Shown piece by piece: positions 5,494 through 12,541 of a DNA stretch of 12,541 bases (position 1 is its first letter; each line of letters opens with the position of its first letter). The position numbers and the translations under genes were made by a program. The DNA comes from Polyangia bacterium (GTDB taxonomy: Bacteria > Myxococcota_A > Polyangia > Polyangiales > Polyangiaceae), in contig JAUILJ010000137.1 in assembly GCA_030433055.1 (NCBI GenBank), positions 1-12,541 on the forward strand, in the 5' to 3' direction. The notes under the pieces were generated by a model. The model saw only the letters and a list, made by a program, of their open reading frames with translations. It had not been told where the DNA came from and did no database searches.

Positions 5494-6939
5494 CTATTCG
5501 TCGGCTGCCGTGGCGGGCTCGTAGGCGCACCCTGCGCTGGGGTGCTGGCCCAGATAGCGCCTGAAGTCTCTCAAGAGCGCGATCGCGAAGCGCCTGCCCA
5601 TCAGCCTACCGCCGGGCTCGGTGAGGTGGATGAAGTCGGTCCAGGCCATCTTGTGCTGTGCAAAATTCACGATGGACTGCTCGCCACCCATTGCCCCGCG
5701 GAAGTCCCAGAACAGGGTCTTGGCTTCCCGCGCAGTCTTGAGCTTGGCCTTGGCGACCTGATTGATGCGCACGCTCTTGGTCGGGGCGTTGAGGGAGCCT
5801 CCGGCGAGATCTGGAGGGCTCATCAGGATGAAAGGGACGCCTGGGCGGGCCTCGCGATGGCGCTCGATGACCTCCTTCATGGCCGCCCCATGCTTGGGGG
5901 AGTCAGGCTCGATGGCCCCGGTGAGCAACACGAAGAGCTCGTGCTTGCGCATCTTCAGTGTCTGGATCACCAGATCCCGATCGGCCCGCGCCAGCAGCTC
6001 ACTGTTGACACCTCCAATGCCGATCGAGTCCACGACCACACCGGGCGTCTTGCGCTCGAGGACCGCGCCGAGCAATCGCACGAGCTTTGGCCCGGTCACG
6101 ATGTCGATGCGATGAGGACCCTCGGGTAAGTCGAACACCAGGCGCCCAGCCTCCACCTCGGGACCTGCGGTGTCGACGTCTGCGAAGTGCTTCTTGTCGA
6201 CCAGCACCTCGAAGCTGCCGTGCTTGGGCTTCTTCAGGTAGTAGATCTCCACGTGGTCCAGCTTGGTCCCCACCGGAGAACCCTCCTTCGCGGTGGCGAC
6301 CCAGGTGCGGGCCTTTGACTGGATGTTCTGCGGAGCGATCCCGCCGAAGCCGTAGTAGCGATCGGCGACTTGAGTGGTCGCCATGTTGAAGGGTTTCCAT
6401 GCGGTTTTGTCGAAATTGTGCCGCACGTCCATGTGCAGGTACCAGCTCCACGGGCGCGCCAGCCCGATGTAGCCGTGGCCGCTGTCGCCGAACAGCTTCT
6501 GCAGCTCGCGACGCAGCTGACCCGTGATGAAGTCTCGCGTCATGTTCGAGTCGCCGTAGATGCCGATGCGGCGCGGCTCCTTGCGCTTGCCTCGGGCGAC
6601 GGCCGCGAGTGACTCGTAAAATGGAGCCATCTGATCCTGGCCGAAATCCTCGAGGCCTGGGACTGGCGCCTTGACCACGCTCGTGTCCGGTTCGGGGATC
6701 GCGAACTGGAGTGGCTCGCACTCGGCTTTGGTGTCGGGCGCGGGGCTCGAGCTGGCGGCGCCGGCTGGCGTTTCCGTGGGGCTAGTGCTGGAGGCAGGGC
6801 TCACGGGCGCCGGCGCCGCAGGGGGCGATGGTGCTTCGGGAGCCGGGCCACCGCCGCACGCGGTCGCTAACCAAACCAACGCCACGCCTCCCCCAGGCCC
6901 CCATCGCCAAGTTCGCTTCACGGCTGACGAGCCTGCCAC
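5494..6939 (-). CDS. SGNH/GDSL-hydrolase lipoprotein (PatB/Ape1-like esterase fold)
   Basis: This is a 481-residue protein starting at a GTG (6937-6939); a second in-frame GTG at 6921 is possible and neither has a clear ribosome site. The signal segment ends LATAC (Cys28, a loose lipobox) and is followed by a Pro/Ala/Ser linker (31-70). The SGNH domain begins at about 123: block I IGIYGDSNM with nucleophile Ser131, then TGQLRRELQKLFGDSGHGYIGL as in peptidoglycan/polysaccharide O-acetylesterases of the PatB/Ape1 type. A beta-rich insert (about 190-300) carries GSFEVLVDKKHFADVDTAG and GPHRIDIVTG. Block II is DSIGIGGVNS (304-313). The block V dyad is Asp435-Phe-Ile-His438. Block III reads LLTGAIEPD where GTNE is usual, so the oxyanion Asn appears replaced by Ile. 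A periplasmic or surface deacylase is likely; no O-acetyltransferase partner is in the window. The lipoprotein hydrolase gene follows in the same direction. Confidence 0.8.
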   Translation of the reverse strand: MAGSSAVKRTWRWGPGGGVALVWLATACGGGPAPEAPSPPAAPAPVSPASSTSPTETPAGAASSSPAPDTKAECEPLQFAIPEPDTSVVKAPVPGLEDFGQDQMAPFYESLAAVARGKRKEPRRIGIYGDSNMTRDFITGQLRRELQKLFGDSGHGYIGLARPWSWYLHMDVRHNFDKTAWKPFNMATTQVADRYYGFGGIAPQNIQSKARTWVATAKEGSPVGTKLDHVEIYYLKKPKHGSFEVLVDKKHFADVDTAGPEVEAGRLVFDLPEGPHRIDIVTGPKLVRLLGAVLERKTPGVVVDSIGIGGVNSELLARADRDLVIQTLKMRKHELFVLLTGAIEPDSPKHGAAMKEVIERHREARPGVPFILMSPPDLAGGSLNAPTKSVRINQVAKAKLKTAREAKTLFWDFRGAMGGEQSIVNFAQHKMAWTDFIHLTEPGGRLMGRRFAIALLRDFRRYLGQHPSAGCAYEPATAADE

Positions 6940-7051
6940 AAGCCCAGGTCTTTCGACACATCAGATCCTCCAGGGCGGCGCCTTCGACCTGGCGGCGGGT
7001 GCGTCGGCTCGCCGCTTGGCAGCAAGGGCCCATGGGGGTAAGCAGTCTTCG

Positions 7052-7804
7052 ATGCCGCCGCCTGACGAAGACCCGCTGCTGCACCACTTTCGGCGCTATC
7101 TGGGCGAGGTTTCCACGTCGGAGAAAGCCGCCGCCTGCAAGGCGGCCTTTGGGCGCGAGCTCTCGGCACTGACCGCGGATCCCGACTTCGATCGTCTGGA
7201 CCACGAGCTGACGGTGGAGCTGGTGGAGGCCAACATCGACCGGGCGGCTCACACCCTGATCACCCACGGAATGAGCCGTCGTCCGATGAACGTGCCACCT
7301 CAGGTTCAGCTGGGGGTACCCGAGAACTTTCGCTTCGCGGAGCTGGTGATCGCGCTGCCCTTTGCCTGGCCGCTGGACGAGGAGTCGCTCGCGGAGCCTG
7401 AGTACTCCTGGCCCTTCGCGCTGCTCGCTCACCTCGCCCAGTTCCCGTTCGCCAAGGGCACGTGGCTCGGTGTCGGGCACTCGGTGCCCAACCAGGATCC
7501 GCCCCGGCCATATCACGAGAGCACCGCGCAGTGCTGCGCCCTGATCACGCCGCCCTCGGAGGTGGACGAGGGCTTCAGGCAGCTGCGGGTGAGCGCTGGC
7601 CGTCGCGGCCCCGACGGGGCCTACGCGCCGGGCAAGCTGGTCAGCTTCTATGGCGTCGTCCCGATCTACGAGGACGAGATCCAGTTCCTGCTCGACAGGG
7701 GACCGTCCGACTTGATCGACCGCCTGGAGACGGAGCGTGTGACGGAGGAGGTCGCTCCAGCGCGCAAAACTTCCGTGCGGAAGCGAAAGTTCTGGCTGTT
7801 CTGA
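7052..7804 (+). CDS. Suppressor-of-fused (SUFU) domain protein
   Basis: This is a 250-residue cytoplasmic protein. The ATG at 7052 is chosen because the frame upstream overlaps the divergent SGNH gene and reads as shadow sequence; a weak GGGGGTAAG precedes it. The SUFU fold is seen in THGMSRRPMNVP (71-82), FAELVIALPFAWPL (95-108), YSWPFALLAHLAQFPFAKGTWLGVGHSVPN (118-147), STAQCCALITPP (157-168) and KLVSFYGVVPIYEDEIQFLLDRGPSDLIDRL (195-225), all in family order. The first 60 residues are an acidic/helical extension and the tail is strongly basic (KTSVRKRKFWLF). In bacteria SUFU proteins have been proposed, from comparative genomics, as immunity proteins of polymorphic toxins, and others may be general protein-binding domains. 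No toxin, Rhs or secretion gene is visible nearby, so it is an orphan here. Confidence 0.9.
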   Translation: MPPPDEDPLLHHFRRYLGEVSTSEKAAACKAAFGRELSALTADPDFDRLDHELTVELVEANIDRAAHTLITHGMSRRPMNVPPQVQLGVPENFRFAELVIALPFAWPLDEESLAEPEYSWPFALLAHLAQFPFAKGTWLGVGHSVPNQDPPRPYHESTAQCCALITPPSEVDEGFRQLRVSAGRRGPDGAYAPGKLVSFYGVVPIYEDEIQFLLDRGPSDLIDRLETERVTEEVAPARKTSVRKRKFWLF

Positions 7805-7893
7805 GCCTGTGGGGCCAGCCCGGGCTTCTGTGCTCCGCGCCTCCCCCCAGAAGAGCACTGGTGGAGGCGAACGCCGAAGTTCCGCAGAGTGGG

Positions 7894-8886
7894 CTAGCGC
7901 TGGCGGAAGCCTTGAGGGGTGAGCCCGGTCCAGCGCTTGAAGGCGCGGGTAAAATTGGCAGTGTCCGAGTAGCCGACGCGATCGGCGATCTCCTGGACGC
8001 TGAGCTCGGCGTTCTCCAGCAGCAGCATCGAGCGCTGGAGTCGTAGGTGGTCCAGCAGCTCGCTGTAGCTGGTGCCCTGATCCGCAAGCTTGCGCTTCAA
8101 AGTCCGTGGGGAAACAGCGAGGGCCTCGGAGAGCCGCTCTGCGGAGAGGAAGCCTTGCTGTTCGGCCTTCATCAGCTGACGGGCGCGGCTGACGAAGGGA
8201 TCCTGGCGCACCTCCTGGGAGACGCTCTGCAGTTCCCGCTCGCACTGCTCCCGAGCGAGGCGCGTGGCGACCGGATCCGCGGTGACCAGCGGTAGGTCCA
8301 GGATTGCGCTCGAGAACACCAGCCGGCTCTGCGGCTGGCCGAAGCGCACGACGCCCGGGAGCAAGTGCCCGAAGCGCTCGAAGTAGTCGGGCTCGGGGAA
8401 CGCGACGTCGGCCATGCCTGTCAGCGGCTCACCCGTGAGGTCCTGCCCGATGCGCACCAGACCAACGAACAAGGCGAAGGTCACGAACTCCCGCAGTGGG
8501 TCGAGTGGGACGTGTTCGACCAAGAGCAGGCTGGCGGTTTCTCCCTCTTCGTGGGCCTCCAAGCCGAACGCCGTGGTGCGGGTGCCGCCGAACTTCTCTG
8601 CGAGCATCAGCGCGTCGCGCACACTGCTCGCGGTCATGGCCGCGAAGCCGAGGAAGCCGTGCCACGACAGGCGCATCTGCATTCCCATGTGGAAACCAAG
8701 GGCGGGCTCGCCGGTCATACGCATGGCGCGGCTGATCAGCTTGCGCATTTTGAGCAGGTCGACGCGCGTGGCCGGACTCTGCAGGTCACCTAGCTCCAGG
8801 CCCTTGGTGAGGTCGTCGGGACCCACGTTCCAGCGCCCAACCAGCTCGATCAGCTGCAAAGCATAGGCGCCGGGGAGATCGAACAT
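7894..8886 (-). CDS. AraC-family transcriptional regulator (arabinose-binding-like N domain)
   Basis: This is a 330-residue protein from the ATG at 8886; a GTG at 8961 in the same frame would add 25 residues that do not look like the family, and no Shine-Dalgarno site separates the two. Residues 1-205 form the ligand-sensing domain of the OruR/ArgR-like AraC group (Arabinose_bd type): early LIELVGRWNVGPDDLTKGLELGDL, then GFHMGMQMRLSWHGFLGFAAMTASSVRDAL (64-93) and VAFPEPDYFERFGHL (161-175). The C-terminal AraC DNA-binding domain has helix-turn-helix 1 at about 247-268 (LSAERLSEALAVSPRTLKRKL) and helix-turn-helix 2 at about 295-318 (LSVQEIADRVGYSDTANFTRAFKRWTG). It is divergent from the metal-dependent hydrolase across 171 bp that carry a 21-bp tandem repeat, so it most likely controls that gene and perhaps itself. 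The ligand is unknown. Confidence 0.92.
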   Translation of the reverse strand: MFDLPGAYALQLIELVGRWNVGPDDLTKGLELGDLQSPATRVDLLKMRKLISRAMRMTGEPALGFHMGMQMRLSWHGFLGFAAMTASSVRDALMLAEKFGGTRTTAFGLEAHEEGETASLLLVEHVPLDPLREFVTFALFVGLVRIGQDLTGEPLTGMADVAFPEPDYFERFGHLLPGVVRFGQPQSRLVFSSAILDLPLVTADPVATRLAREQCERELQSVSQEVRQDPFVSRARQLMKAEQQGFLSAERLSEALAVSPRTLKRKLADQGTSYSELLDHLRLQRSMLLLENAELSVQEIADRVGYSDTANFTRAFKRWTGLTPQGFRQR

Positions 8887-8995
8887 GGGGTGCCATGTGA
8901 CAGCGGCTGGCCCGAGATGACAAGACTTCGGCCCCCGTTGACCTGCCGAAAGTCGCCGCACTGCGTAAAGCTCACTCTAGGTGGTTCTTTCGAAC

Positions 8996-9042
8996 CAGCG
9001 CACCGGTCTCTCGAAGCAGCGCACCGGTCTCTCGAAGCAGCA
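8996..9042 (+). repeat. 21-bp tandem direct repeat, candidate AraC operator
   Basis: Two perfect 21-bp copies lie at 8996-9016 and 9017-9037; each contains GCACCGGTCTCTCGAAG. A partial third copy (CAGCA, 9038-9042) follows, and a degenerate half copy (GGTTCTTTCGAAC) precedes at about 8983-8995. The 21-bp period is two helical turns, the spacing at which AraC/XylS-type proteins commonly bind tandem half-sites on one DNA face. It ends 15 bp before the hydrolase start codon. Confidence 0.7.
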
Positions 9043-9044
9043 TC

Positions 9045-9051
9045 AGGAGGA
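9045..9051 (+). promoter_or_regulatory. Strong ribosome binding site of the metal-dependent hydrolase
   Basis: AGGAGGA is near-perfect, with AGGAGG ending 7 bp before the ATG at 9058. It fixes the start against the longer open frame, and it directly abuts the tandem repeat. Confidence 0.85.
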
Positions 9052-9057
9052 AGCACG

Positions 9058-9984
9058 ATGACACGGGTAGCTACCAGCAAGTCTGAGAAGCGGGAGATCC
9101 TGCGCCGCCGGCTGGACTTCGAGTTCAACCCCGCTGCGGTGCCCCGCGACTGGTACGCCGGGGACCTGCACTTGACCTTGTTCTGGGACGGGCTCTCGTT
9201 GCTCTTTCCCAAGGGCGAACAGTTCTTCGTCAACTCGGTCAAGCACTTCACCAAGCCGCGGAACGGCACCTCGCGTATCACCGATCCCGAGCTGCTCGAT
9301 CAGGTGGCCGGCTTCATCGGTCAGGAGTCGATGCACGGCAAGGAGCACCGCGCCTTCAACGAGATGCTGCTGGAGCATGGTCTGGACAGCGCGCCAAGGC
9401 TCGAGGCCGAGGTCGCCGCGCTGCTCAATCGCGCGCAGCGCAAGCTCCCGCCGATCGTACAGCTGGCGGTGACGTGTGCCCTCGAACACTTCACGGCGAT
9501 CCTCGGGGAACAGCTGCTCGAGACGGACCGTCACAGAGCGGCGATCCACGAGAGCGTGCGCGACCTCTGGGTGTGGCACGCTCTGGAGGAGAGCGAGCAC
9601 AAGAGCGTTGCCTTCGACGTGTTCCGTGCGGTAGGCGGCAGCTACCCCATCCGCGTCGGCACCATGCTGGTCACCAGCGTAATCTTCGTGGTCGTTGCCA
9701 GCGAGGTGCATATTCGGCTCTCGTATCGGGCGGGTGAGCTGTTCAAGCCGCGGCGCTGGCTCTCCAACCTGAACTTCTTCTGGGGTAAGCCGGGGCTCTT
9801 CCGCAAGCTGCTCATGCCGTACCTCGACTACTTCCGGCCCGGCTTCCACCCGAGTGATCGGGACACGACGGAGCTGCTCGAGGAGTGGGACGAGCGGCTA
9901 TTCGGCGAGGAAGGCACACTGCTCGGCGTGCTCAAGGGAACGTACGATGCTTCGGGTGAGCTGGTGGGTGCGCCCGCCGGCTGA
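9058..9984 (+). CDS. Predicted metal-dependent hydrolase (COG3687 / Metal_hydrol family)
   Basis: This is a 308-residue protein with a strong ribosome binding site. The family hallmarks are all present: LSLLFPKGEQFF (46-57), GFIGQESMHGKEHRAFN (85-101), ALEHFTAILGE (141-151) and WVWHALEESEHKSVAFDVFR (171-190). The spacing of Glu54, Glu90-x2-His93-x3-His97, Glu143-His144, and Glu177/Glu178 with Glu180-His181 suggests a helical, ferritin-like dinuclear metal site, although the family is only named as a hydrolase and the reaction is not established. A hydrophobic segment (201-215) and a basic stretch may associate the C-terminal half with membrane. The neighbouring divergent AraC regulator recurs with this family in my memory of other genomes and probably controls it. 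The gene ends 46 bp before the convergent permease gene. Confidence 0.9.
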   Translation: MTRVATSKSEKREILRRRLDFEFNPAAVPRDWYAGDLHLTLFWDGLSLLFPKGEQFFVNSVKHFTKPRNGTSRITDPELLDQVAGFIGQESMHGKEHRAFNEMLLEHGLDSAPRLEAEVAALLNRAQRKLPPIVQLAVTCALEHFTAILGEQLLETDRHRAAIHESVRDLWVWHALEESEHKSVAFDVFRAVGGSYPIRVGTMLVTSVIFVVVASEVHIRLSYRAGELFKPRRWLSNLNFFWGKPGLFRKLLMPYLDYFRPGFHPSDRDTTELLEEWDERLFGEEGTLLGVLKGTYDASGELVGAPAG

Positions 9985-10030
9985 GCGCAGCCCACTCGAG
10001 GCTGGCGGCTTGCTGATGCGTGGACCGCGG

Positions 10031-10789
10031 CTACTTGAAGTAGGCGCCGATGCAAGATAGCAACACGGCGCCGAAGACCACCCAGCGGATGGCGGAAAGT
10101 GGGATCCGTACGGCAATACGTACGCCGATGATCGACCCCACCACGCTCGCCGCCGCGAGGATCAGCCCAGGGATCCACACCACTTGGCCTGCCTGAATGA
10201 ACACGACCAGCGCCACGGCGCCGAAGATCGCCGTGCAGGTCAGCTTGAGGGCGTTGGCGCGCACCAGGTCGTAGCGCAAAATACCGCCGAAGACGCTGAG
10301 CAAGATGAAGCCGACCCCTGCCTGAATGAAGCCGCCGTAGAGCCCCGCGACGAACAGCCCCACGAAACCCGCGACAGACCGCGCGCTCTTGGGGTCTGCG
10401 TCCTTGGGAGCCGAGATGGCCTTGGGCCGGACCGCGAGCAGCGTGGCCATGGCGACCATGGTGCCCAGCAGGATCGGCTTGAGCAGGCTCTCGGGCAAGC
10501 GGGATGCGGAGAACGAGCCGACGAGGGCTCCGATCGCGGTCGGTAGCAATACTGGTAAGACAGCCTTACCATCTAGCTTGCCACTCTTCTGGAAGGCATA
10601 CACCCCGCTGAGAGACTGCATCAGCACGGCCACGCGGTTGGTGCCGTTGGCCACGGACGCTGGGAGCCCCAGCAGCATCAGCACCGGAAGCGTGAACATC
10701 GAGCCGCCCCCGGCCATGACGTTGAGCACACCCGCCGCAATTCCTGCGGTGATCATGGCGGCGACGTTGAACGGGGTGAGGGAGTACAC
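10031..10789 (-). CDS. TauE/SafE-family (TSUP) membrane permease
   Basis: This is a 252-residue integral inner-membrane protein. The start is a GTG at 10789, the first start after an in-frame TAA at 10817-10819; an ATG at 10756 would cut into the first membrane helix. No Shine-Dalgarno site is obvious. Seven to eight hydrophobic helices are visible in two repeats, each with the family's glycine-rich turn: AGVLNVMAGGGSMFTLPVLM (19-38) and VAGLYGGFIQAGVGFILLSV (147-166). A hydrophilic loop with KAISAPKDADPKSARS (123-138) separates the halves. Members export or import small sulfur or organosulfonate anions, but others carry unrelated anions; the substrate here is unknown, and no sulfur-metabolism genes are in the window. 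It is divergent from the HTTM gene with 88 bp between starts. Confidence 0.9.
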   Translation of the reverse strand: MYSLTPFNVAAMITAGIAAGVLNVMAGGGSMFTLPVLMLLGLPASVANGTNRVAVLMQSLSGVYAFQKSGKLDGKAVLPVLLPTAIGALVGSFSASRLPESLLKPILLGTMVAMATLLAVRPKAISAPKDADPKSARSVAGFVGLFVAGLYGGFIQAGVGFILLSVFGGILRYDLVRANALKLTCTAIFGAVALVVFIQAGQVVWIPGLILAAASVVGSIIGVRIAVRIPLSAIRWVVFGAVLLSCIGAYFK

Positions 10790-10877
10790 AGCGCGGGGAG
10801 GTGGGGTGCTCGCCTTTTACCACGGCCTCCTCACTCGTCTGGCGGGTCGTCGAAGTTTGGCGGCTATAGTGCCGGCC

Positions 10878-12541
10878 ATGCGGTGGCTCCTGGCCCACTT
10901 GAAGCGTGTCTATCTCGAAGCGGACCCACGCTCGATGGGCCTGTTTCGCGTCTTCTTGGGCGTGTTGATCTGCTTCGACGTCGCGCGCCGCTGGCCCAAT
11001 GTCGAGGAGTTCTACAGCAACACCGGCTGGCTCCCGAACCACTTCGCGCTCTTCCGCCCGATGAGCGCGCACCTGTTCTCGATCTATCACGCATTCAGTA
11101 CGCCGGGAGAGGTGAAGCTGCTCCTGGTCGTGCACTTTTGCATCGCCCTTGGGCTGCTGGTGGGCTGGCACACCCGGGTGATGCACGTGCTGGCGCTGGT
11201 GCTCACCACCAGCCTGAACTCGCGCAACATCGCGCTGGAGAACGGCGGCTGGGTGATGGTGAACCTGATCACCCTGTGGTCCGTGTTCTTGCCGCTGGGG
11301 CGACGCTTCAGCATTGATGCCGTGCGGAAAACGTTGCGAGAACGCTCGCCAGGCAGGGACCTGGAGCCCCCAGAGCAGGCCAGAGGGACGCAGCTCGGCG
11401 CACCGGACCGGCGGCCTTACTACTCCCTCGCGTTCTTCGCCGTGCTCTTGCAGTGGGCGATCGTCTACTGGTTCAACGCGGTTCACAAGAGCGGCCCGAG
11501 CTGGAGCGATGGCAACGCCATCTACTACTTCATCCATCAGGATCGCCTGACCCATGCCCTGGGGATCTGGGTGCGCGGCTGGCTGCCGCTGTCGGTGACG
11601 CGTGGCATGACGCACCTTGCGCTCGTGATCGAGTACGCCATCGGGCCCCTGCTGCTGCTCCCCGTCTTCTACCGCCCGGCGCGGGTGGTAGCCTGGCTCA
11701 TCGCCTGGGGGCTCCACCTCGGCATCGCCACCTTCGCGAGCCTCGGGCCTTTCGTCTGGGTGATGATGGTGCCGTACCCGTTGTTCGTCGCCAGTGAATA
11801 CTGGGACAGGCTCGAGGCCTGGGCCAAGCGCAAGAAGCCGGCGGTGGTCGTACGCATCCAGGCGGTTCCCGGAGGATATAGCGTGGCGAGGCTGTGCCTG
11901 GCGCTGGACACCCTGGGCCTGTGCGAGGTCGTGATCGAGGGCGACGTTGAGCCGCCTTTTCAAGCGCGGCTAGCCCGCGAAGGGGCCGAGTGGCAGCACG
12001 CAGGGGACGCCGTGTCTCTGCTGGCGCGCTCATGGTTCGTTCCGCGCTTGCTCACTGCCTGGATAGCTCTCCCGGGGGTGAGGAGCCTCGTCGGTTGGTG
12101 CGTCCAGCGCCTGGTGCTCGGCGGCCGGCTGGAGCGCGGCGTACCGCGGCTTCAGCAGAGCATCCTTCGCCAGCGCGCCGGGCGAGTCATGTTTTGGGTG
12201 GCGCAGCCCGTGGTGGGGCTGCTGCTGGTCGCCACGGGGAGCCAGGTGCTGGTCGAGAACCGTGGGGTGCCCCCGGCGTGGAAGCCCGAGGAGCAGCCCA
12301 AGTGGATGAAGACGGTGGTGGTCTATCCTCGGCTGTTTCAAGGCTGGAGCATGTTCGCGCCGGATCCTCCCCACGAGGACGGACGGGTGATCGTCGATGG
12401 GCGCACCGCGGATGGGCGCAAGCTGGATCCCTTGACCGGCATGGAGCCGAGCTGGAGCGTGCCTCGCGACCGTCGAGTGTGGAACGACGGCGACTGGGCA
12501 GCTTTCCATACGAGAATTCCCGAGCCGCGCTTCGCGGGGAG
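10878..12541 (+). CDS. HTTM-domain membrane protein with degenerate DCC-like domain (right end cut off)
   Basis: The frame is open from the ATG at 10878 to the window edge (554 codons, no stop), so the C-terminus is missing. Residues 15-305 are an HTTM (vitamin K-dependent gamma-carboxylase-like) domain: DPRSMGLFRVFLGVLICFD and the luminal-type EFYSNTGWLP (44-53), LNSRNIALENGGW (113-125), LPLGRRFSID (138-147), YWFNAVHKSGPSWSDGNAIYYFI (197-219) and HLGIATFASLGPFVWVMM (280-297). Residues 323-420 resemble a DCC thiol-oxidoreductase domain (GDAVSLLARSWFVPRLLTAWIALPGVRSLVGWCVQRLV, 376-413) but lack its DGxCxxC motif. One more membrane helix (about 437-455) precedes a soluble tail with FQGWSMFAPDPP (487-498) and DGRTADGRKLDPLTG (507-521), common in this family. 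No good Shine-Dalgarno site is visible. Bacterial HTTM proteins have no proven carboxylase activity. The protein is divergent from the TSUP permease. Confidence 0.9.
   Translation, partial: MRWLLAHLKRVYLEADPRSMGLFRVFLGVLICFDVARRWPNVEEFYSNTGWLPNHFALFRPMSAHLFSIYHAFSTPGEVKLLLVVHFCIALGLLVGWHTRVMHVLALVLTTSLNSRNIALENGGWVMVNLITLWSVFLPLGRRFSIDAVRKTLRERSPGRDLEPPEQARGTQLGAPDRRPYYSLAFFAVLLQWAIVYWFNAVHKSGPSWSDGNAIYYFIHQDRLTHALGIWVRGWLPLSVTRGMTHLALVIEYAIGPLLLLPVFYRPARVVAWLIAWGLHLGIATFASLGPFVWVMMVPYPLFVASEYWDRLEAWAKRKKPAVVVRIQAVPGGYSVARLCLALDTLGLCEVVIEGDVEPPFQARLAREGAEWQHAGDAVSLLARSWFVPRLLTAWIALPGVRSLVGWCVQRLVLGGRLERGVPRLQQSILRQRAGRVMFWVAQPVVGLLLVATGSQVLVENRGVPPAWKPEEQPKWMKTVVVYPRLFQGWSMFAPDPPHEDGRVIVDGRTADGRKLDPLTGMEPSWSVPRDRRVWNDGDWAAFHTRIPEPRFAG

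Larger units (their letters stand above)
8887..9057. promoter_or_regulatory. Divergent AraC / metal-hydrolase control region
   Basis: This 171-bp spacer must contain the promoters for the regulator (leftward) and the hydrolase (rightward). The right third is occupied by the 21-bp tandem repeat. I cannot define -10/-35 boxes with confidence. Confidence 0.6.

Noticed and set aside
6671..7051. N-terminal extension of the SUFU reading frame
   Set aside because: It is antisense to the SGNH lipoprotein gene and encodes Ala/Gly-rich sequence without similarity to the SUFU family; the start at 7052 fits family length.
7817..7858. Possible terminator between the convergent SUFU and AraC genes (AGCCCGGGCT palindrome; CTTCTG/CAGAAG and GTGCTC/GAGCAC pairs)
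   Set aside because: The pairings compete with each other, the loops are about 17 nt, and there is no T-tract; too weak to list as a terminator.
6782..8245. A 487-codon minus-strand open frame across the SUFU gene
   Set aside because: It is antisense to a well-supported SUFU domain and overlaps both the SGNH and AraC genes; composition is that of a GC-rich shadow frame.
10031..10043. Palindrome CTACTT-G-AAGTAG at the end of the permease gene
   Set aside because: A one-base loop cannot fold as a hairpin and the bases are explained by the last codons and stop of the permease.
10865..10870. TATAGT as a -10 box for the HTTM gene
   Set aside because: No acceptable -35 element lies at 16-18 bp, and the box would be only 7 bp from the ATG.
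10566..11963. A 465-codon open frame on the minus strand under the HTTM gene
   Set aside because: Its translation is Arg/His/Gln/Glu-rich shadow sequence without domains, while the plus strand gives a clear HTTM protein over the same bases.

Overview
The window is GC-rich, densely coding DNA. Its lipoproteins carry long Gly/Ser/Ala/Gln linkers directly after the lipidated cysteine, a style typical of Myxococcota (Polyangia-type myxobacteria). The rest of the gene content (SUFU-domain protein, lamin-tail lipoprotein, HTTM protein, COG3687-type hydrolase next to an AraC regulator) fits that group. The assignment is inferred from protein style; no marker gene is present.

Layout from left to right. 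Positions 1-261 hold the C-terminal end of a metallo-beta-lactamase-fold protein (+). A predicted outer-membrane beta-barrel protein (269-1417, +) follows 7 bp later, and 20 bp after that a lamin-tail-domain lipoprotein (1438-2220, +). The spacing suggests one operon for the cell surface. A general-stress/low-temperature-induced-type glycine-zipper protein (2214-2759, -) converges on it with a 7-bp overlap. Across a 302-bp divergent spacer lies a 75-residue hydrophilic, probably stress-related protein (3062-3289, +). Positions 3307-5406 (-) encode a large lipoprotein alpha/beta-hydrolase, preceded on the same strand by a GDSL/SGNH-hydrolase lipoprotein (5494-6939, -). These two may be co-transcribed, although the 87-bp gap contains a perfect inverted repeat.

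A suppressor-of-fused (SUFU) domain protein (7052-7804, +) faces an AraC-family regulator (7894-8886, -). The regulator is divergent from a COG3687-type metal-dependent hydrolase (9058-9984, +), and the spacer between them carries a perfect 21-bp tandem repeat that is a good operator candidate. A TauE/SafE (TSUP) permease (10031-10789, -) is divergent from an HTTM (vitamin K-dependent carboxylase-like) membrane protein that runs off the right edge (10878 to >12541). That reading frame has no stop in the window.

No rRNA, tRNA, CRISPR array, insertion sequence, integrase or phage gene was found. This looks like ordinary chromosomal DNA and not a mobile island, and I see no clear multi-gene defence or toxin system. 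The points most worth checking are the 21-bp tandem operator, the degenerate DCC-like domain inside the HTTM protein, the porin/lamin-tail pair, the SGNH hydrolase lacking the usual block III Asn, and a stem-loop built from two convergent stop codons.
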